Origin: Candidatus Marithrix sp. Canyon 246
GTDB lineage: Bacteria > Pseudomonadota > Gammaproteobacteria > Beggiatoales > Beggiatoaceae
Direction: 5' to 3'
NCBI RefSeq assembly: GCF_001723685.1
Contig: NZ_MCBX01000002.1
Coordinates: 1-64,000 of the forward strand
DNA: 64,000 nt
Shown: positions 43,582 through 52,934 of the stretch, piece after piece
Numbering within the stretch: the first letter of the stretch is position 1
How the letters are laid out: every line of letters begins with the position of its first letter
Program-made: the position numbers and the translations under genes
Notes under the pieces: generated by a model
The model's input: only the letters and a program-made list of their open reading frames with translations
What the model was told of the DNA's origin: nothing
The model's database searches: none

Positions 43582-43619
43582 GACATCCCGACGATAGGAG
43601 GGATCTCGTCGGGATGTCA
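43582..43619. repeat. hairpin GACATCCCGACGA / TCGTCGGGATGTC
   Basis: A perfect 13-base stem with a 12-base loop replacing the usual ACCTGACAGGT palindrome at the end of fucose synthase-like copy D; it is followed by AGGTCTAAATCC as in the other copies. It is GC-richer than its surroundings. Confidence 0.7.
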
Positions 43620-43636
43620 GGTCTAAATCCATGTAG

Positions 43637-43843
43637 TTATAAACGATATTCTTCCAATTGATCGTATGGTTTAGTCCATTCAGGTTCAGTATCCTTATCT
43701 TCTAGCATTGATTTTATTGCATCCAATGGTTCTTTTCCATCTTCAATTAGTTTTTCGGCATCATTTAAGATACCGAATTGTAATTTTGCTGGTTGTTCAC
43801 CAGCACGTTTTTTACGGGCATATTCAATTGCTGAATCAACCAT
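43637..43843 (-). CDS. small hypothetical protein
   Basis: A 68-residue acidic protein (DSAIEYARKKRAGEQPAKLQ, EKLIEDGKEPLDAIKSMLED, EWTKPYDQLEEYRL). The family is not recognised. It may be the C-terminal part of a larger protein: an IESRIKKLQ-like stretch can be read upstream in another frame. No clear promoter is seen. Confidence 0.35.
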   Translation of the reverse strand: MVDSAIEYARKKRAGEQPAKLQFGILNDAEKLIEDGKEPLDAIKSMLEDKDTEPEWTKPYDQLEEYRL

Positions 43844-43905
43844 AAATCTTGCAATTTTTTGATGCGACTTTCAATTACAATTGTTTCCAATTCCCGATTT
43901 TAGCT

Positions 43906-43920
43906 AGACCTGTCAGGTCT
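43906..43920. repeat. AGACCTGTCAGGTCT palindrome
   Basis: Single-arm form of the dispersed palindrome; a TGTTATAAT box (43945-43953) follows and may be the promoter of the next gene. Confidence 0.65.
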
Positions 43921-43983
43921 AATTCTCTGTAGTATTTGAAATCGTGTTATAATTTACCTCTATAAAATTAGAAGGTTAATATA

Positions 43984-44505
43984 ATGGCTTATGGGAATTT
44001 TAATAATTACGAAGATGTTGCAGAAAAATTTGAGATTTCTTTTTTACAAGAAAAATCAATTTATATTCACCCTGAAATACTAAAGATGATTACAGATAAT
44101 TTGGCAACACGCAGAAATTATGTTAGTGAAAGCAGTATTTGTGAAACCATCATCTCTCCGATATTAACCACTGTTGCAAAGCAACATCAGTTACCGGTTT
44201 GGTCTCATATTCGTTTTGATGTCTCTGAATATGAAGGTTTATGTGGTATTCCTGATTAGGAAAATTTTAATGAAGGTTGGGCGCAGGTTTTAACTGAGAT
44301 GATTGCGGCACAACGCTTTAATCAGGATGAACAATTACAAATTGATGGTATTGTGACTACAGGTAATTTTTGGCAATTTGCCAAATTAAAAGCTAAAATA
44401 TTCACCATGGAAACGGTCGATTATTCTGCATTAGAAAATATTAATAAATTATTGAATATTTTAAATTGGATTGTTTTTAACGCTAAAAATAGAATTTCAT
44501 TGTAA
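43984..44505 (+). pseudogene. restriction-endonuclease-like hypothetical protein, catalytic segment deleted
   Basis: The N-terminus (FNNYEDVAEKFEISFLQEKS, SSICETIISPILTTVAKQHQ, VWSHIRFDVSEYEGLCGIPD) ends in a TAG at 44257-44259. The C-terminal part continues in the same frame as ENFNEGWAQVLTEMIAAQRF, IDGIVTTGNFWQFAKLKAK. Relatives have, between GIPD and NF-EGW, a stretch with the E-x-K catalytic residues (VEAKK-type). About 25-30 residues are therefore missing. It is distantly similar in plan to the PD-(D/E)XK-like family at 15616 and 44592. Confidence 0.7.
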
Positions 44506-44567
44506 AACGTACCCAGAGAAGCATTAGTTTACCAACCCAGATTTTTGGCCAGCGGCTTGAAAGTTAA

Positions 44568-44595
44568 ATCCTGACAGGTTTTTAAAATCTGTCAG
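44568..44595. repeat. degenerate CCTGACAGG palindrome
   Basis: Imperfect palindrome between two convergent genes; it includes the last bases of the next minus-strand gene (stop within the right arm). Confidence 0.6.
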
Positions 44596-45227
44596 TCCAT
44601 CAATTCACTTTTTACCGTTTGCAAATATTGATAAATATGTTTTAAGTCATCAAGTTCAATTGCATCATATTTTCGAGATAAACAGTATTGATATTTGTTA
44701 TTATCCACTTGATTCAAAATCATAAACACCCAAATAGAGCCTATCACAAAAGCTCCTTTTATCTGATCGCTATTATTTAATTTTGTAGCTACAATCATTT
44801 CAGATAATAATTGATATTCAGGAAAAGCAGATGTGGTTTGTTTAAATTCTTGAATAAAAAAATAAGGATTTATCGGCTTATCATAACCCTTTGCCACCAC
44901 AAAATCACATCGACCATTAAAAACAAACTCTTGAGTTTGATACTTTAACTGTACCTCATACCAATCTCTGATATGTTTGTCTTTGATTTCAAAATCTATT
45001 TTATTCAAAATAGGGGCGATAAATTTACTAATCAGTTCTAATTCAGTGTAATTATTAATGTGATCAATATTTTTATTGATCAATTTTTCCAGAAAAACAT
45101 TGTCTTCTGCTACACTATACTCTTTACTAAACCATGCCTCAAAAACTGATCTATCGTGTATTTTTTCTATATCAAAAACATCTTCTAATCCATTTAATGT
45201 TACTGATGAATAATTAAAAGTTTTCAT
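44592..45227 (-). CDS. PD-(D/E)XK-like family protein, paralogue 3 (intact)
   Basis: A 211-residue protein related to the one at 15616 (FIAPILNKIDFEIKDKHIRD, FVFNGRCDFVVAKGYD, PYFFIQEFKQ, IKGAFVIGSIWVFMIL). It keeps the aspartate and the E-x-K that I take as a nuclease-like site. It lacks the N-terminal coiled coil of paralogue 1, and its minus-strand 3' end lies in a palindrome. The function is unknown. It is divergent from the UDP-xylose synthase gene with 83 bases between. Confidence 0.55.
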   Translation of the reverse strand: MKTFNYSSVTLNGLEDVFDIEKIHDRSVFEAWFSKEYSVAEDNVFLEKLINKNIDHINNYTELELISKFIAPILNKIDFEIKDKHIRDWYEVQLKYQTQEFVFNGRCDFVVAKGYDKPINPYFFIQEFKQTTSAFPEYQLLSEMIVATKLNNSDQIKGAFVIGSIWVFMILNQVDNNKYQYCLSRKYDAIELDDLKHIYQYLQTVKSELMD

Positions 45228-45261
45228 GGTTTTTTACCGCTTAATTATGTTTAAACAAATA

Positions 45262-45272
45262 TATGATATAAT
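45262..45272 (+). promoter_or_regulatory. extended -10 promoter element TATGATATAAT
   Basis: TG-n-TATAAT box 38 bases before the UDP-glucuronate decarboxylase gene. Confidence 0.5.
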
Positions 45273-45310
45273 AAATCTATCTTTTTTGATAACATGAATG
45301 AAATAACAAT

Positions 45311-46270
45311 ATGTCTATTAGAATTAATAAATCTATACTTGTAACTGGTGGTGCTGGTTTTTTGGGTTCACATTTATGTGAAAGTTTACTTAACTCTGGT
45401 TATGAAGTAATTTGTGTTGATAACTTTTTTACTGGCACTAAGGATAATATTTTACCTTTATTAGATAATCCTCGTTTTGAATTAGTACGACATGATGTCA
45501 CTTTTCCTCTATATATGGAAGTTGATGAAATTTATAATTTAGCTTGTCCAGCTTCGCCAATACATTATCAGTTTGATCCAGTGCAAACCACTAAAACCAG
45601 TGTGCATGGGGCAATTAATATGTTGGGTTTGGCTAAACGTATTAAAGCCAAAATATTTCAAGCATCAACCAGTGAAGTCTATGGTGATCCAAAAGTGCAT
45701 CCTCAAACCGAAGATTATTGGGGACATGTTAATCCAATCGGACCAAGGGCATGTTATGATGAAGGTAAGCGTTGTGCCGAAACTTTGTTTTTTGACTATT
45801 ATCGTCAACACAACTTATCTATTAAGGTTGCCCGTATTTTTAATACATACGGACCTAATATGCATCCAAATGATGGACGGGTTGTGTCTAATTTTATTGT
45901 CCAAGCATTAAAAAATGAACCAATTACCATTTATGGAGATGGTTCTCAAAGCCGTTCATTTTGTTATGTTGATGATTTAATTAAAGCTTTTATTGCTTTA
46001 ATGGATTCTTCAGATGATATAACTGGTCCTTTTAATTTAGGCAATCCTAATGAATTTACCATTTTAGAATTAGCCACAAAAATTATTGATTTAACCGGTT
46101 CCTCATCAAAAATTATAACCAAACCATTGCCTATTGATGATCCTAAGCAGCGTCAACCTAATATTTCTTTAGCAAAAGAAAAATTAAATTGGCAACCACA
46201 AGTGCAGTTAGCGGAAGGATTAAAACCAACTATTGCCTACTTTGATATGTTTTTAAAAAATTGCTCATAA
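45311..46270 (+). CDS. UDP-glucuronic acid decarboxylase (UDP-xylose synthase)
   Basis: A 319-residue extended SDR enzyme that converts UDP-glucuronate to UDP-xylose with bound NAD. Visible are the Rossmann motif ([10 protein letters not shown]), [39 protein letters not shown] with the catalytic T and E, the active-site tyrosine/lysine in RACYDEGKR and [18 protein letters not shown]. These are diagnostic for UXS. It supplies a pentose for the polysaccharide. Its stop is followed by a palindrome that could terminate transcription against the convergent WcaJ-type gene. Confidence 0.95.
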   Translation: MSIRINKSILVTGGAGFLGSHLCESLLNSGYEVICVDNFFTGTKDNILPLLDNPRFELVRHDVTFPLYMEVDEIYNLACPASPIHYQFDPVQTTKTSVHGAINMLGLAKRIKAKIFQASTSEVYGDPKVHPQTEDYWGHVNPIGPRACYDEGKRCAETLFFDYYRQHNLSIKVARIFNTYGPNMHPNDGRVVSNFIVQALKNEPITIYGDGSQSRSFCYVDDLIKAFIALMDSSDDITGPFNLGNPNEFTILELATKIIDLTGSSSKIITKPLPIDDPKQRQPNISLAKEKLNWQPQVQLAEGLKPTIAYFDMFLKNCS

Positions 46271-46282
46271 TTATCGGGTTTT

Positions 46283-46315
46283 AGACCTGACAGGTTTTAA
46301 AAACCTGTCAGGTCT
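46283..46315. repeat. AGACCTGACAGGT palindrome
   Basis: 33-base palindrome between convergent genes, 12 bases after the UDP-xylose synthase stop. Confidence 0.8.
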
Positions 46316-46330
46316 TTAGAATCTTAATAG

Positions 46331-47683
46331 TTAATAAGCATTCTTATCAATAAACCCCTTAAAAACTGTCAAGAAAATAATCTTCAAATCCAGCCATAAT
46401 GACCAATTATCTATATAATATAGATCATATGTAATGCGTTGTTCCATTTTCTCCAAAGTTTCTGTTTCACCACGATAACCATTAATTTGTGCCCAACCAG
46501 TAATGCCCGGTTTCACTATATGACGTAACATATATTTTGGAATTAATTGACGAAAATCTTCGTTTAGTTTTACTGGATGTGGGCGTGGTCCAACTATTGA
46601 CATTTGTCCTTGTAATACATTTATAAATTGTGGTAATTCATCTAAAGATGTACGTCGTATAAAAGCACCAAATTTAGTAACTCTTTTATCATTAGCAGTT
46701 GCTTGTTTAAATGCAGCGTCGTCTTCACAAACTGTCATGCTACGAAATTTCCATACCCAAATAGATTCACCACTTAATCCGTAGCGACGCTGTCTAAAAA
46801 ATATTGGACCCGATGAACTCATTTTGACACCAATAGCTACCACTAACATTATCGGAGAAATAAGTATCAAAATCAGGCTGGCAAGTACTTTATCTTCAAT
46901 AGATTTAATAAAACTATTGCCAGTATTCATTGGCGATGATGTCAATTCAATAACAGGTAAACCGGCTATTTCTGTAATTGAATGATTTAATAAGCTAAAT
47001 CCAAAGATATCTGGAACTAAACGAATATTAACTGTGGTATCCATAAGCTCCTTTAAAATTTGTTTAACTTTGTCTTCTTCTTTCAGCGGCAATGCTATCC
47101 AAACATCATCAATAGTTTCATTTTTTAGGTATTCTGATAATTTTTTACCATCAGTTAATATCGCCTTAATATGAAAACCTGCCCAATCAGCTTGGGATAA
47201 AGTATCAGTTACTTTTTTACCTAAGTTATCGTCACCAATTATTACAATATTTTTCTGATTATAACCTTTAGTTCTTAATTTTCTTAATGTTATTCGTAAA
47301 GCAATACGTGCAAAAATACCTATAAAGAGAGCCAAACTATACCAGAAAACAAACCATAATCGAGAATATTCACTACCTTCTTTCAACAAAAATAATAATA
47401 AAGCAGTGCTTAAAAATAGCATTGATAAAGCAAAAAAATATGCTTTTACTTCATTAAATAATGATTCTCCACGCCATGTTCTATATAAAGGAAAATAAGG
47501 AAATAAAGGTACTGAAAAAAATAGTACTATTAATAGCAAATGAATATAATTACTAGGTGGATTGAAATGCTCAAAATAAATCAAAAAAGATAAAAGGCAA
47601 GATATTAATAATACCGATAAATCTAATAAGCGTAATATTATGCCTACAAATCTGAAATGATCCTTTAATAATGCTTTATACAT
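46331..47683 (-). CDS. undecaprenyl-phosphate glucose phosphotransferase (WcaJ-type)
   Basis: A 450-residue polyisoprenyl-phosphate hexose-1-phosphate transferase that starts the lipid-linked repeat unit. The order is the usual one: four N-terminal membrane helices (residues ~15-125), a Rossmann CoA-binding domain (NIVIIGDDNLGKKV), a re-entrant membrane helix (VLASLILILISPIMLVVAIG) and the catalytic domain (FRQRRYGLSGESIWVWKFRS, RRTSLDELPQFINVLQGQMS, VGPRPHPVKLNE, PGITGWAQINGYRGET). Its start overlaps the end of the flippase gene by 8 bases, so both belong to one operon. Confidence 0.93.
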   Translation of the reverse strand: MYKALLKDHFRFVGIILRLLDLSVLLISCLLSFLIYFEHFNPPSNYIHLLLIVLFFSVPLFPYFPLYRTWRGESLFNEVKAYFFALSMLFLSTALLLFLLKEGSEYSRLWFVFWYSLALFIGIFARIALRITLRKLRTKGYNQKNIVIIGDDNLGKKVTDTLSQADWAGFHIKAILTDGKKLSEYLKNETIDDVWIALPLKEEDKVKQILKELMDTTVNIRLVPDIFGFSLLNHSITEIAGLPVIELTSSPMNTGNSFIKSIEDKVLASLILILISPIMLVVAIGVKMSSSGPIFFRQRRYGLSGESIWVWKFRSMTVCEDDAAFKQATANDKRVTKFGAFIRRTSLDELPQFINVLQGQMSIVGPRPHPVKLNEDFRQLIPKYMLRHIVKPGITGWAQINGYRGETETLEKMEQRITYDLYYIDNWSLWLDLKIIFLTVFKGFIDKNAY

Positions 47684-48997
47684 GATAATTTTTTTTATAA
47701 TTATGTAATGCTTGATAAACCAGAAAACTCAACAATAAAAATAACACAAGTTCACGACTCCAATAACCAATTACCGCGCCTAATTCATACCAATATGGAA
47801 TAGTAAAAACATCAATTACAACACTAAAACCAAGCGCAATACTCAAAGCAATCATAAACCATTTTTGCCGTTCTAAAGCCACTAACACTTGCCCTAATAA
47901 TGCTGCTATAAATAATATTGGTAATATTGGTAATAAAGTTTGTAAGACTATGATAGATCTATTATAATCTTCTCCATAAAGAAAATTAATTCCCCAAGGA
48001 GTTAAAATATAAGCAATTATAACAACTAAAGTTGAGCTTACAAATAATATTAATAATGAATGCTTGAATAAACCAATAAATTGTGAAATTTGATTCACTA
48101 ATGCCACTAATCTAGGAAAAACAGCCGCCATATAAGCGGTACTAAGAATCACTAAACCATCCATTAAGCGAATCACAGCACTATAAATTGCTACCGCCTG
48201 TTCACCATGAAAATACTGTAATAAAAATATTTCAATTCTAACAGACAACACCGTCAAAAAAGCCGCAATAAATAGCGGCCAAGTATGACTATAAATATAT
48301 TTTATATTGTAACTGGAATAACAAAGATTAAACCAGCGATACTTTATAATTAATACGAAAGTTAATGACAAGCCAATTAAATGGCTGGAAAAATAAGCCG
48401 CTGCTACCCACAACATTCCTTGTTCTAATAACGCCACTCCAATTAAGCTAGCACTAAAAAACCAAATTTTTTGGATTATTCCAATTTTTGCTTCTAAATC
48501 AAGGCGTTCTAAAGATCTAAAAATACCATTTAATAAAGTAGTTAAAGACAATAACAACATGCCTAAGCCTAACAATACAACTAAACTAAAAGAATAATTA
48601 GCCCAAGCCGCAAAACTGAAAAGAATAGCTAGAACAAAACTATTTATAATTAACTTTAAATAAATAATAGCCGCTGGTGTTGTAATCTGCGAGTCTTTTT
48701 TTTTGAGGCAATTCTAGTTAATAATACATCCAAACCAAAATCACAAAAAACTCCGCCAACAGCAATTAAAGCAAATAAAAAATTAAATTGCCCAAAATCT
48801 CCAATTGACCAAAATCTAGCTAAGCTTAACCATATTATTATATATAATACTCCGCCACCACCCAAATGCAGCGTTTGCCAAAGCACATTACGCCAACGCA
48901 CTAAAGGTGGTAATCTGTTTTTACTTAATACCAAAATGTTCAAAGCTCCAGATAAAAGGTGCCCACTCCCATTGAATAACAATATAAAGCCATGCAC
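47676..48997 (-). pseudogene. polysaccharide flippase (Wzx/MATE-like), frameshifted at an A9 run
   Basis: Multi-spanning oligosaccharide flippase that moves lipid-linked units across the inner membrane. The N-terminal part (LWQTLHLGGGGVLYIIIWLS, GQFNFLFALIAVGGVFCDFG then LDVLLTRIASKK) and the C-terminal part (TTPAAIIYLKLIINSFVLAI, GMLLLSLTTLLNGIFRSLER and on) join at a run of nine A on the coding strand (nine T at 48696-48704). Ten A would restore one frame through SKKKDSQITTPAA. This could be a sequencing error, decay or slippage-based phase variation. The start is uncertain; the frame overlaps the upstream gene and a TTG near 48945 is an alternative. Confidence 0.8.
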
Positions 48998-49535
48998 TTA
49001 AAGACACTATTAAAGCAAAGCTTCGTATTGAGGATTTAAATCTATTAGATAAGTATATTAATACTGCGCCAAACATCACACATTCTGTGATCAAACGACC
49101 ATATTGCCAAACTGCGGCTGCTAGTGGACTTAAATCTTTACCTTGCGCCAAATCCATAACAGTTTGCACTACACCCTGTGCGATTTGTCGAGTTTCATTT
49201 GGCCATACATAATCAAACCAAGGCCAAAGCCAAGGAATAAAGACAAAATCACCTATTAAATGCCCCATTAAACCAATAGCCCAAGATACGCCAATTTCCC
49301 AGTGGCGCGATAATAACCATAAAAATATCATGCCTACAAAAACCGCGGTTAAATTATGTAAATAATTACGACCATAAGGCATCCAGTGTAAATAATCTGT
49401 CACCACTTTATCAATAATGTCAGGTAAAATAGCGGCGATCAAAGCAGGCCACATAGGGATAATATTTTTACCAATCAAACGATTAGCAGAATGAACTAAA
49501 AGTAAATCAATTGCAAGATGACCGGGTGGATACAT
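48921..49535 (-). CDS. YdjM/DUF457-like membrane metal-dependent hydrolase
   Basis: A 204-residue membrane protein with about five helices. Histidine/aspartate residues arranged as in the LexA-regulated inner-membrane hydrolase family (GHLAIDLLLVHS near the start, AAILPDIIDKVV, GLMGHLIGDFVF) suggest a metal site at the membrane. The substrate is unknown. It is the first gene of the minus-strand flippase/WcaJ operon. Its 3' end overlaps the possible flippase start. Confidence 0.65.
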   Translation of the reverse strand: MYPPGHLAIDLLLVHSANRLIGKNIIPMWPALIAAILPDIIDKVVTDYLHWMPYGRNYLHNLTAVFVGMIFLWLLSRHWEIGVSWAIGLMGHLIGDFVFIPWLWPWFDYVWPNETRQIAQGVVQTVMDLAQGKDLSPLAAAVWQYGRLITECVMFGAVLIYLSNRFKSSIRSFALIVSLSAWLYIVIQWEWAPFIWSFEHFGIK

Positions 49536-49633
49536 AGTATAATAAATTAGTTGTTAATAAATTTTATATTTTACTATAAAAACTCTGATAGTTTTTATGT
49601 ATAATAGTACTATTACTTAAAAGGAATAAAATT

Positions 49634-50863
49634 ATGCAATTTACACCCAAGATCATAACTTATAGCTTATTCGCAGCATTGTTGAATACAAATGTTTCGG
49701 CAACTGAGACTGCTTTTGATTTAATCAATAAAGTCGTAGCAGCTAATAATCAATTTGCATTTGATTGTTATGCCAAATTAACACCTAATACCAATATATT
49801 TTTTTCACCTTATAGTATCTCCACCGCTGTTGCTATGACATATGTTGGTGCAAGAGGCAATACCAAAACACAAATTTCTAACACCTTACACTTTCCTAAA
49901 AATCAAGAGCAATTAGATACTGCATTTCATCTTTTGATAAATCAAATTAATCAAGCCAGTAAACATAAAAATATTAGTATTCATACCGCCAATTCAATCT
50001 GGGCGCAAAAAGATTATCCTTTGAGTAAAGAATTCATCGAAGCTCTAAATAAATATTATCAAACCCAAGTAAAAAAGGTTGATTTTAAAACAGCATATAA
50101 ACGTGTTCGTAAACAAATAAATGCTTGGGTAGCAACACAAACCAATCAGAAAATCAAAAAATTATTAAACAAAAGAGTATTAAACACATTGACACGCTTG
50201 GTATTAATCAATGCCATTTACTTTAAAGCTAATTGGGCAAATCCATTTGATCCAATAAATACCAAAAACGCACCATTTTGGATTGGTAAGCGCGACAATG
50301 TTAAAGTTGCAATGATGAATAAAAAGCAGTTTTCTGCTTATATGGAAACTAAAGAATTACAAATACTGGAATTGCCATATGAAGGATCTGGCAAGTATAA
50401 ACATAAGAATCGCCTTTCAATGACAATCTTATTACCGCGCAAAAGAAATGGTTTAGCCAAATTAGAAAAAATGCTCACAGCCAGCAAGCTTGATAAATTA
50501 TTCAAACAATTAGACTGGCAACACGTGCAAGTCTCATTACCAAAATTTAAAATCAATAGTAAATTTAACTTGTCACAAACCTTACAAAAATTAGGTATGA
50601 CTGATGCTTTTACTAGCAACGCAGATTTTTCTGGTATAGATGGCAGCAAAAATTTATCATTAGACTCAGTAATTCACCAAGCCTTTGTAGAAGTGAATGA
50701 AAAAGGAACTGAAGCAGCGGCTGCCACAGCTATATTTATGACTAGAGGTTTAGCGGTAAAAACACCAGAATTTCGTGCCGATCATCCATTTATATTCTTG
50801 ATTCGTCACAATGATTCAGGCAATATATTGTTTATGGGGCGTGTGGTGAATCCAATTCAATAA
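49634..50863 (+). CDS. serpin-family protease inhibitor (exported)
   Basis: A 409-residue serpin with a signal peptide (residues 1-~23, cleavage after NVSA). Serpins inhibit serine or cysteine proteases by a suicide conformational change. Family markers are clear: NIFFSPYSISTAVAMTYVGA, NAIYFKANWANPFDP, the hinge VNEKGTEAAAATA with small residues that allow loop insertion (so inhibitory type), a reactive loop around IFMTRGLAVKTPEF with an Arg-Gly near the predicted P1 site, and the end HPFIFLIRHNDSGNILFMGR. It has an AAAAGGA ribosome-binding site and a TATAAT box at 49600-49605. Its 3' end overlaps the convergent recJ gene by 32 bases. Confidence 0.93.
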   Translation: MQFTPKIITYSLFAALLNTNVSATETAFDLINKVVAANNQFAFDCYAKLTPNTNIFFSPYSISTAVAMTYVGARGNTKTQISNTLHFPKNQEQLDTAFHLLINQINQASKHKNISIHTANSIWAQKDYPLSKEFIEALNKYYQTQVKKVDFKTAYKRVRKQINAWVATQTNQKIKKLLNKRVLNTLTRLVLINAIYFKANWANPFDPINTKNAPFWIGKRDNVKVAMMNKKQFSAYMETKELQILELPYEGSGKYKHKNRLSMTILLPRKRNGLAKLEKMLTASKLDKLFKQLDWQHVQVSLPKFKINSKFNLSQTLQKLGMTDAFTSNADFSGIDGSKNLSLDSVIHQAFVEVNEKGTEAAAATAIFMTRGLAVKTPEFRADHPFIFLIRHNDSGNILFMGRVVNPIQ

Positions 50864-52532
50864 CCATTAATTGTAAACTTTTGTTTCCACGAAACACATT
50901 TACATCCAATTTATAAACTAATTGAATTTGTTTAACACAATTAGTATCTACTGTATTAAAAGCTATTGCATCAATTGGTTCTCCTCCGTCAAGGGGGCGA
51001 ACTTGCATTTTTAGGTGTTTTTCTTTTAATATGCGATGTTGTAATAATTCAAATTTATTCTCAAAAACGGGTTCTGGAAAATTTTGCCCCCAAGGTGTTA
51101 GCATTTTTAGCTGTTCAGCTAGTTCTAAATTAAAATCTTCTGATCTTAAATTACCATCTGTTAGAATTATTCCTTCTAAATCATCCTTGCTAATATATTT
51201 ACGCACTTGTTCATCAAAAGCTTGTTGAAATGCTTCAAATTGTGAACGCGGTATTGTTAAACCAGCAGCCATTGCATGACCACCAAAATAGCTAATCATT
51301 TGAGGATTTAATGTAGCTATATGTTCTATTATATCGCGTAAATGTACTCCTTGAACTGAACGACCGCTGCCCCTAATAAAATCAGGCTTATCATTAGTAA
51401 AAACTATCACAGGGCGATTTAAACGATCTTTAATCCGTGATGCCAAAATGCCAATTATTCCTTGATGCCACTGTGGTTCAAATAAACAAACGCCAAGCGA
51501 CAATTGATCATCAATATCAAGCATTTCCAATGCTTGTTGTTGCATTTTACTTTCTGCAAGACGACGCTCTTGGTTAAAATTTTGCATTAATTGTGCGTGT
51601 TGTTGTGCAGCATAATCATTGTCACTTAATAGACAGGCTATACCATAAGACATATCATCCATACGCCCGGCTGCATTGATACGTGGACCCAAATAAAAAG
51701 CTAAATCATTGGAAGTAATAGCATTTTGTGTACGTTGTGCCACTTCGATTAAGGCACGAATACCGGGGCAACAACAATCAGCTCGTATTCTTCGTAAACC
51801 TTGCTCTACTAAAATACGATTATTGTAATCTAAAGTTACAACATCAGCTACTGTGCCTAAAGCAACCAAATCAAGAAAATTAGCTAAATTAGTTTCAGGA
51901 ATTGACTGATTAATAAACCAATTCTGTTCACGCAAACGCGCTCGTAATGCCATCATGACATAAAAAATCACACCCACACCACAAAGATTTTTGCTCGCAA
52001 ATTTATCAGCAGCTTGATTAGGATTTACAATCGCATCAGCCGCAGGTAAATCTTGCCCGGGTAAATGATGATCAGTAATTAATACTTTTAGCCCTTGCTG
52101 TTTTGCTGCTTCTACGCCGCTGATACTGGAAATACCATTATCAACTGTAATTAATAAATCAGCATTAGAATCTTGTTCAACAATTTGTGGCGTTAAACCA
52201 TAACCATCTTTTTCCCGATTAGGAACTAAAAACCTAACATTTTGCGCACCCATCTGTCGTAAAGCTTTAATTGCAAGGGTACAACTTGTGGCGCCATCAA
52301 CATCATAATCAGCGACAATAAGAATTCTGGCTTGTTGTTTTAAAGCATCATATAGTAAATCAACAGCGTCATTGATGCCCAACAAATCTTGATAAGGTAA
52401 TAAATTTTTTAAACTATAATCTAATTCACTAGCATCTTTAATATCGCGGCTAGCTAGAATACGCTTTATAACAGGATGGAAACTATCAGCTAAATCTATA
52501 TTATGTAATAATGGGCGTTGCTTAATGATCAA
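50832..52532 (-). CDS. recJ: single-stranded-DNA-specific exonuclease RecJ
   Basis: A 566-residue RecJ, the 5'-3' ssDNA exonuclease of recombination and mismatch repair. DHH-family motifs: ILIVADYDVDGATSC (motif I), VDNGIS (II), LITDHHLPG (III, DHH), NPNQAADKF, LALGTVADVV (IV), and the DHHA1 part with SYFGGHAMAAGLTI. The length is typical. Its start overlaps the bactofilin stop by 4 bases. Confidence 0.97.
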   Translation of the reverse strand: MIIKQRPLLHNIDLADSFHPVIKRILASRDIKDASELDYSLKNLLPYQDLLGINDAVDLLYDALKQQARILIVADYDVDGATSCTLAIKALRQMGAQNVRFLVPNREKDGYGLTPQIVEQDSNADLLITVDNGISSISGVEAAKQQGLKVLITDHHLPGQDLPAADAIVNPNQAADKFASKNLCGVGVIFYVMMALRARLREQNWFINQSIPETNLANFLDLVALGTVADVVTLDYNNRILVEQGLRRIRADCCCPGIRALIEVAQRTQNAITSNDLAFYLGPRINAAGRMDDMSYGIACLLSDNDYAAQQHAQLMQNFNQERRLAESKMQQQALEMLDIDDQLSLGVCLFEPQWHQGIIGILASRIKDRLNRPVIVFTNDKPDFIRGSGRSVQGVHLRDIIEHIATLNPQMISYFGGHAMAAGLTIPRSQFEAFQQAFDEQVRKYISKDDLEGIILTDGNLRSEDFNLELAEQLKMLTPWGQNFPEPVFENKFELLQHRILKEKHLKMQVRPLDGGEPIDAIAFNTVDTNCVKQIQLVYKLDVNVFRGNKSLQLMVIELDSPHAP

Positions 52533-52933
52533 TTTCTTCTATTATGTTCTATAGGTAAAGCCGGTTGACTTTGCATATCAGTAGTATGTACTAAACTACC
52601 ATTAACTTCAGCACCCATTGCCATTTCAATTAAATTATAATAAACATTACCGATGACACGAGCATTTAGTGCTAATTCAATATGCTCTTCTGCATAAACA
52701 TTACCTCGAACTGTACCATTAAGAATAATATTAGGAACTCGCACATCACCTGTGATAACGCCTTGTTCGCTAACAGTTAAAACAGCTCCAGAATTATCTT
52801 CTGCGGTTATATTACCCTCAATCCTTCCATCAATATGTAAACCTCCAGCAAAAACTATTTCACCATTAATTTCTGTTTGTTGACCAATTAATGAATCAAT
52901 TCTGGTAACTTTTCTTTTACGGCTTCCCCACAT
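52529..52933 (-). CDS. bactofilin (polymer-forming cytoskeletal protein)
   Basis: A 134-residue bactofilin. These proteins polymerise without nucleotide into filaments through a right-handed beta-helix; roles include cell shape, stalk growth and placement of wall enzymes. The repeated short beta-helix pattern is evident (IDGRIEGNI, GVITGDVRVPNIILNGTVRG, NVYAEEHIEL, ARVIGNVYYNLIEMAMGAEV). The N-terminus is short and basic. It belongs to a conserved gammaproteobacterial block argC / coiled-coil protein / bactofilin. Confidence 0.93.
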   Translation of the reverse strand: MWGSRKRKVTRIDSLIGQQTEINGEIVFAGGLHIDGRIEGNITAEDNSGAVLTVSEQGVITGDVRVPNIILNGTVRGNVYAEEHIELALNARVIGNVYYNLIEMAMGAEVNGSLVHTTDMQSQPALPIEHNRRN

Positions 52934-52934
52934 G

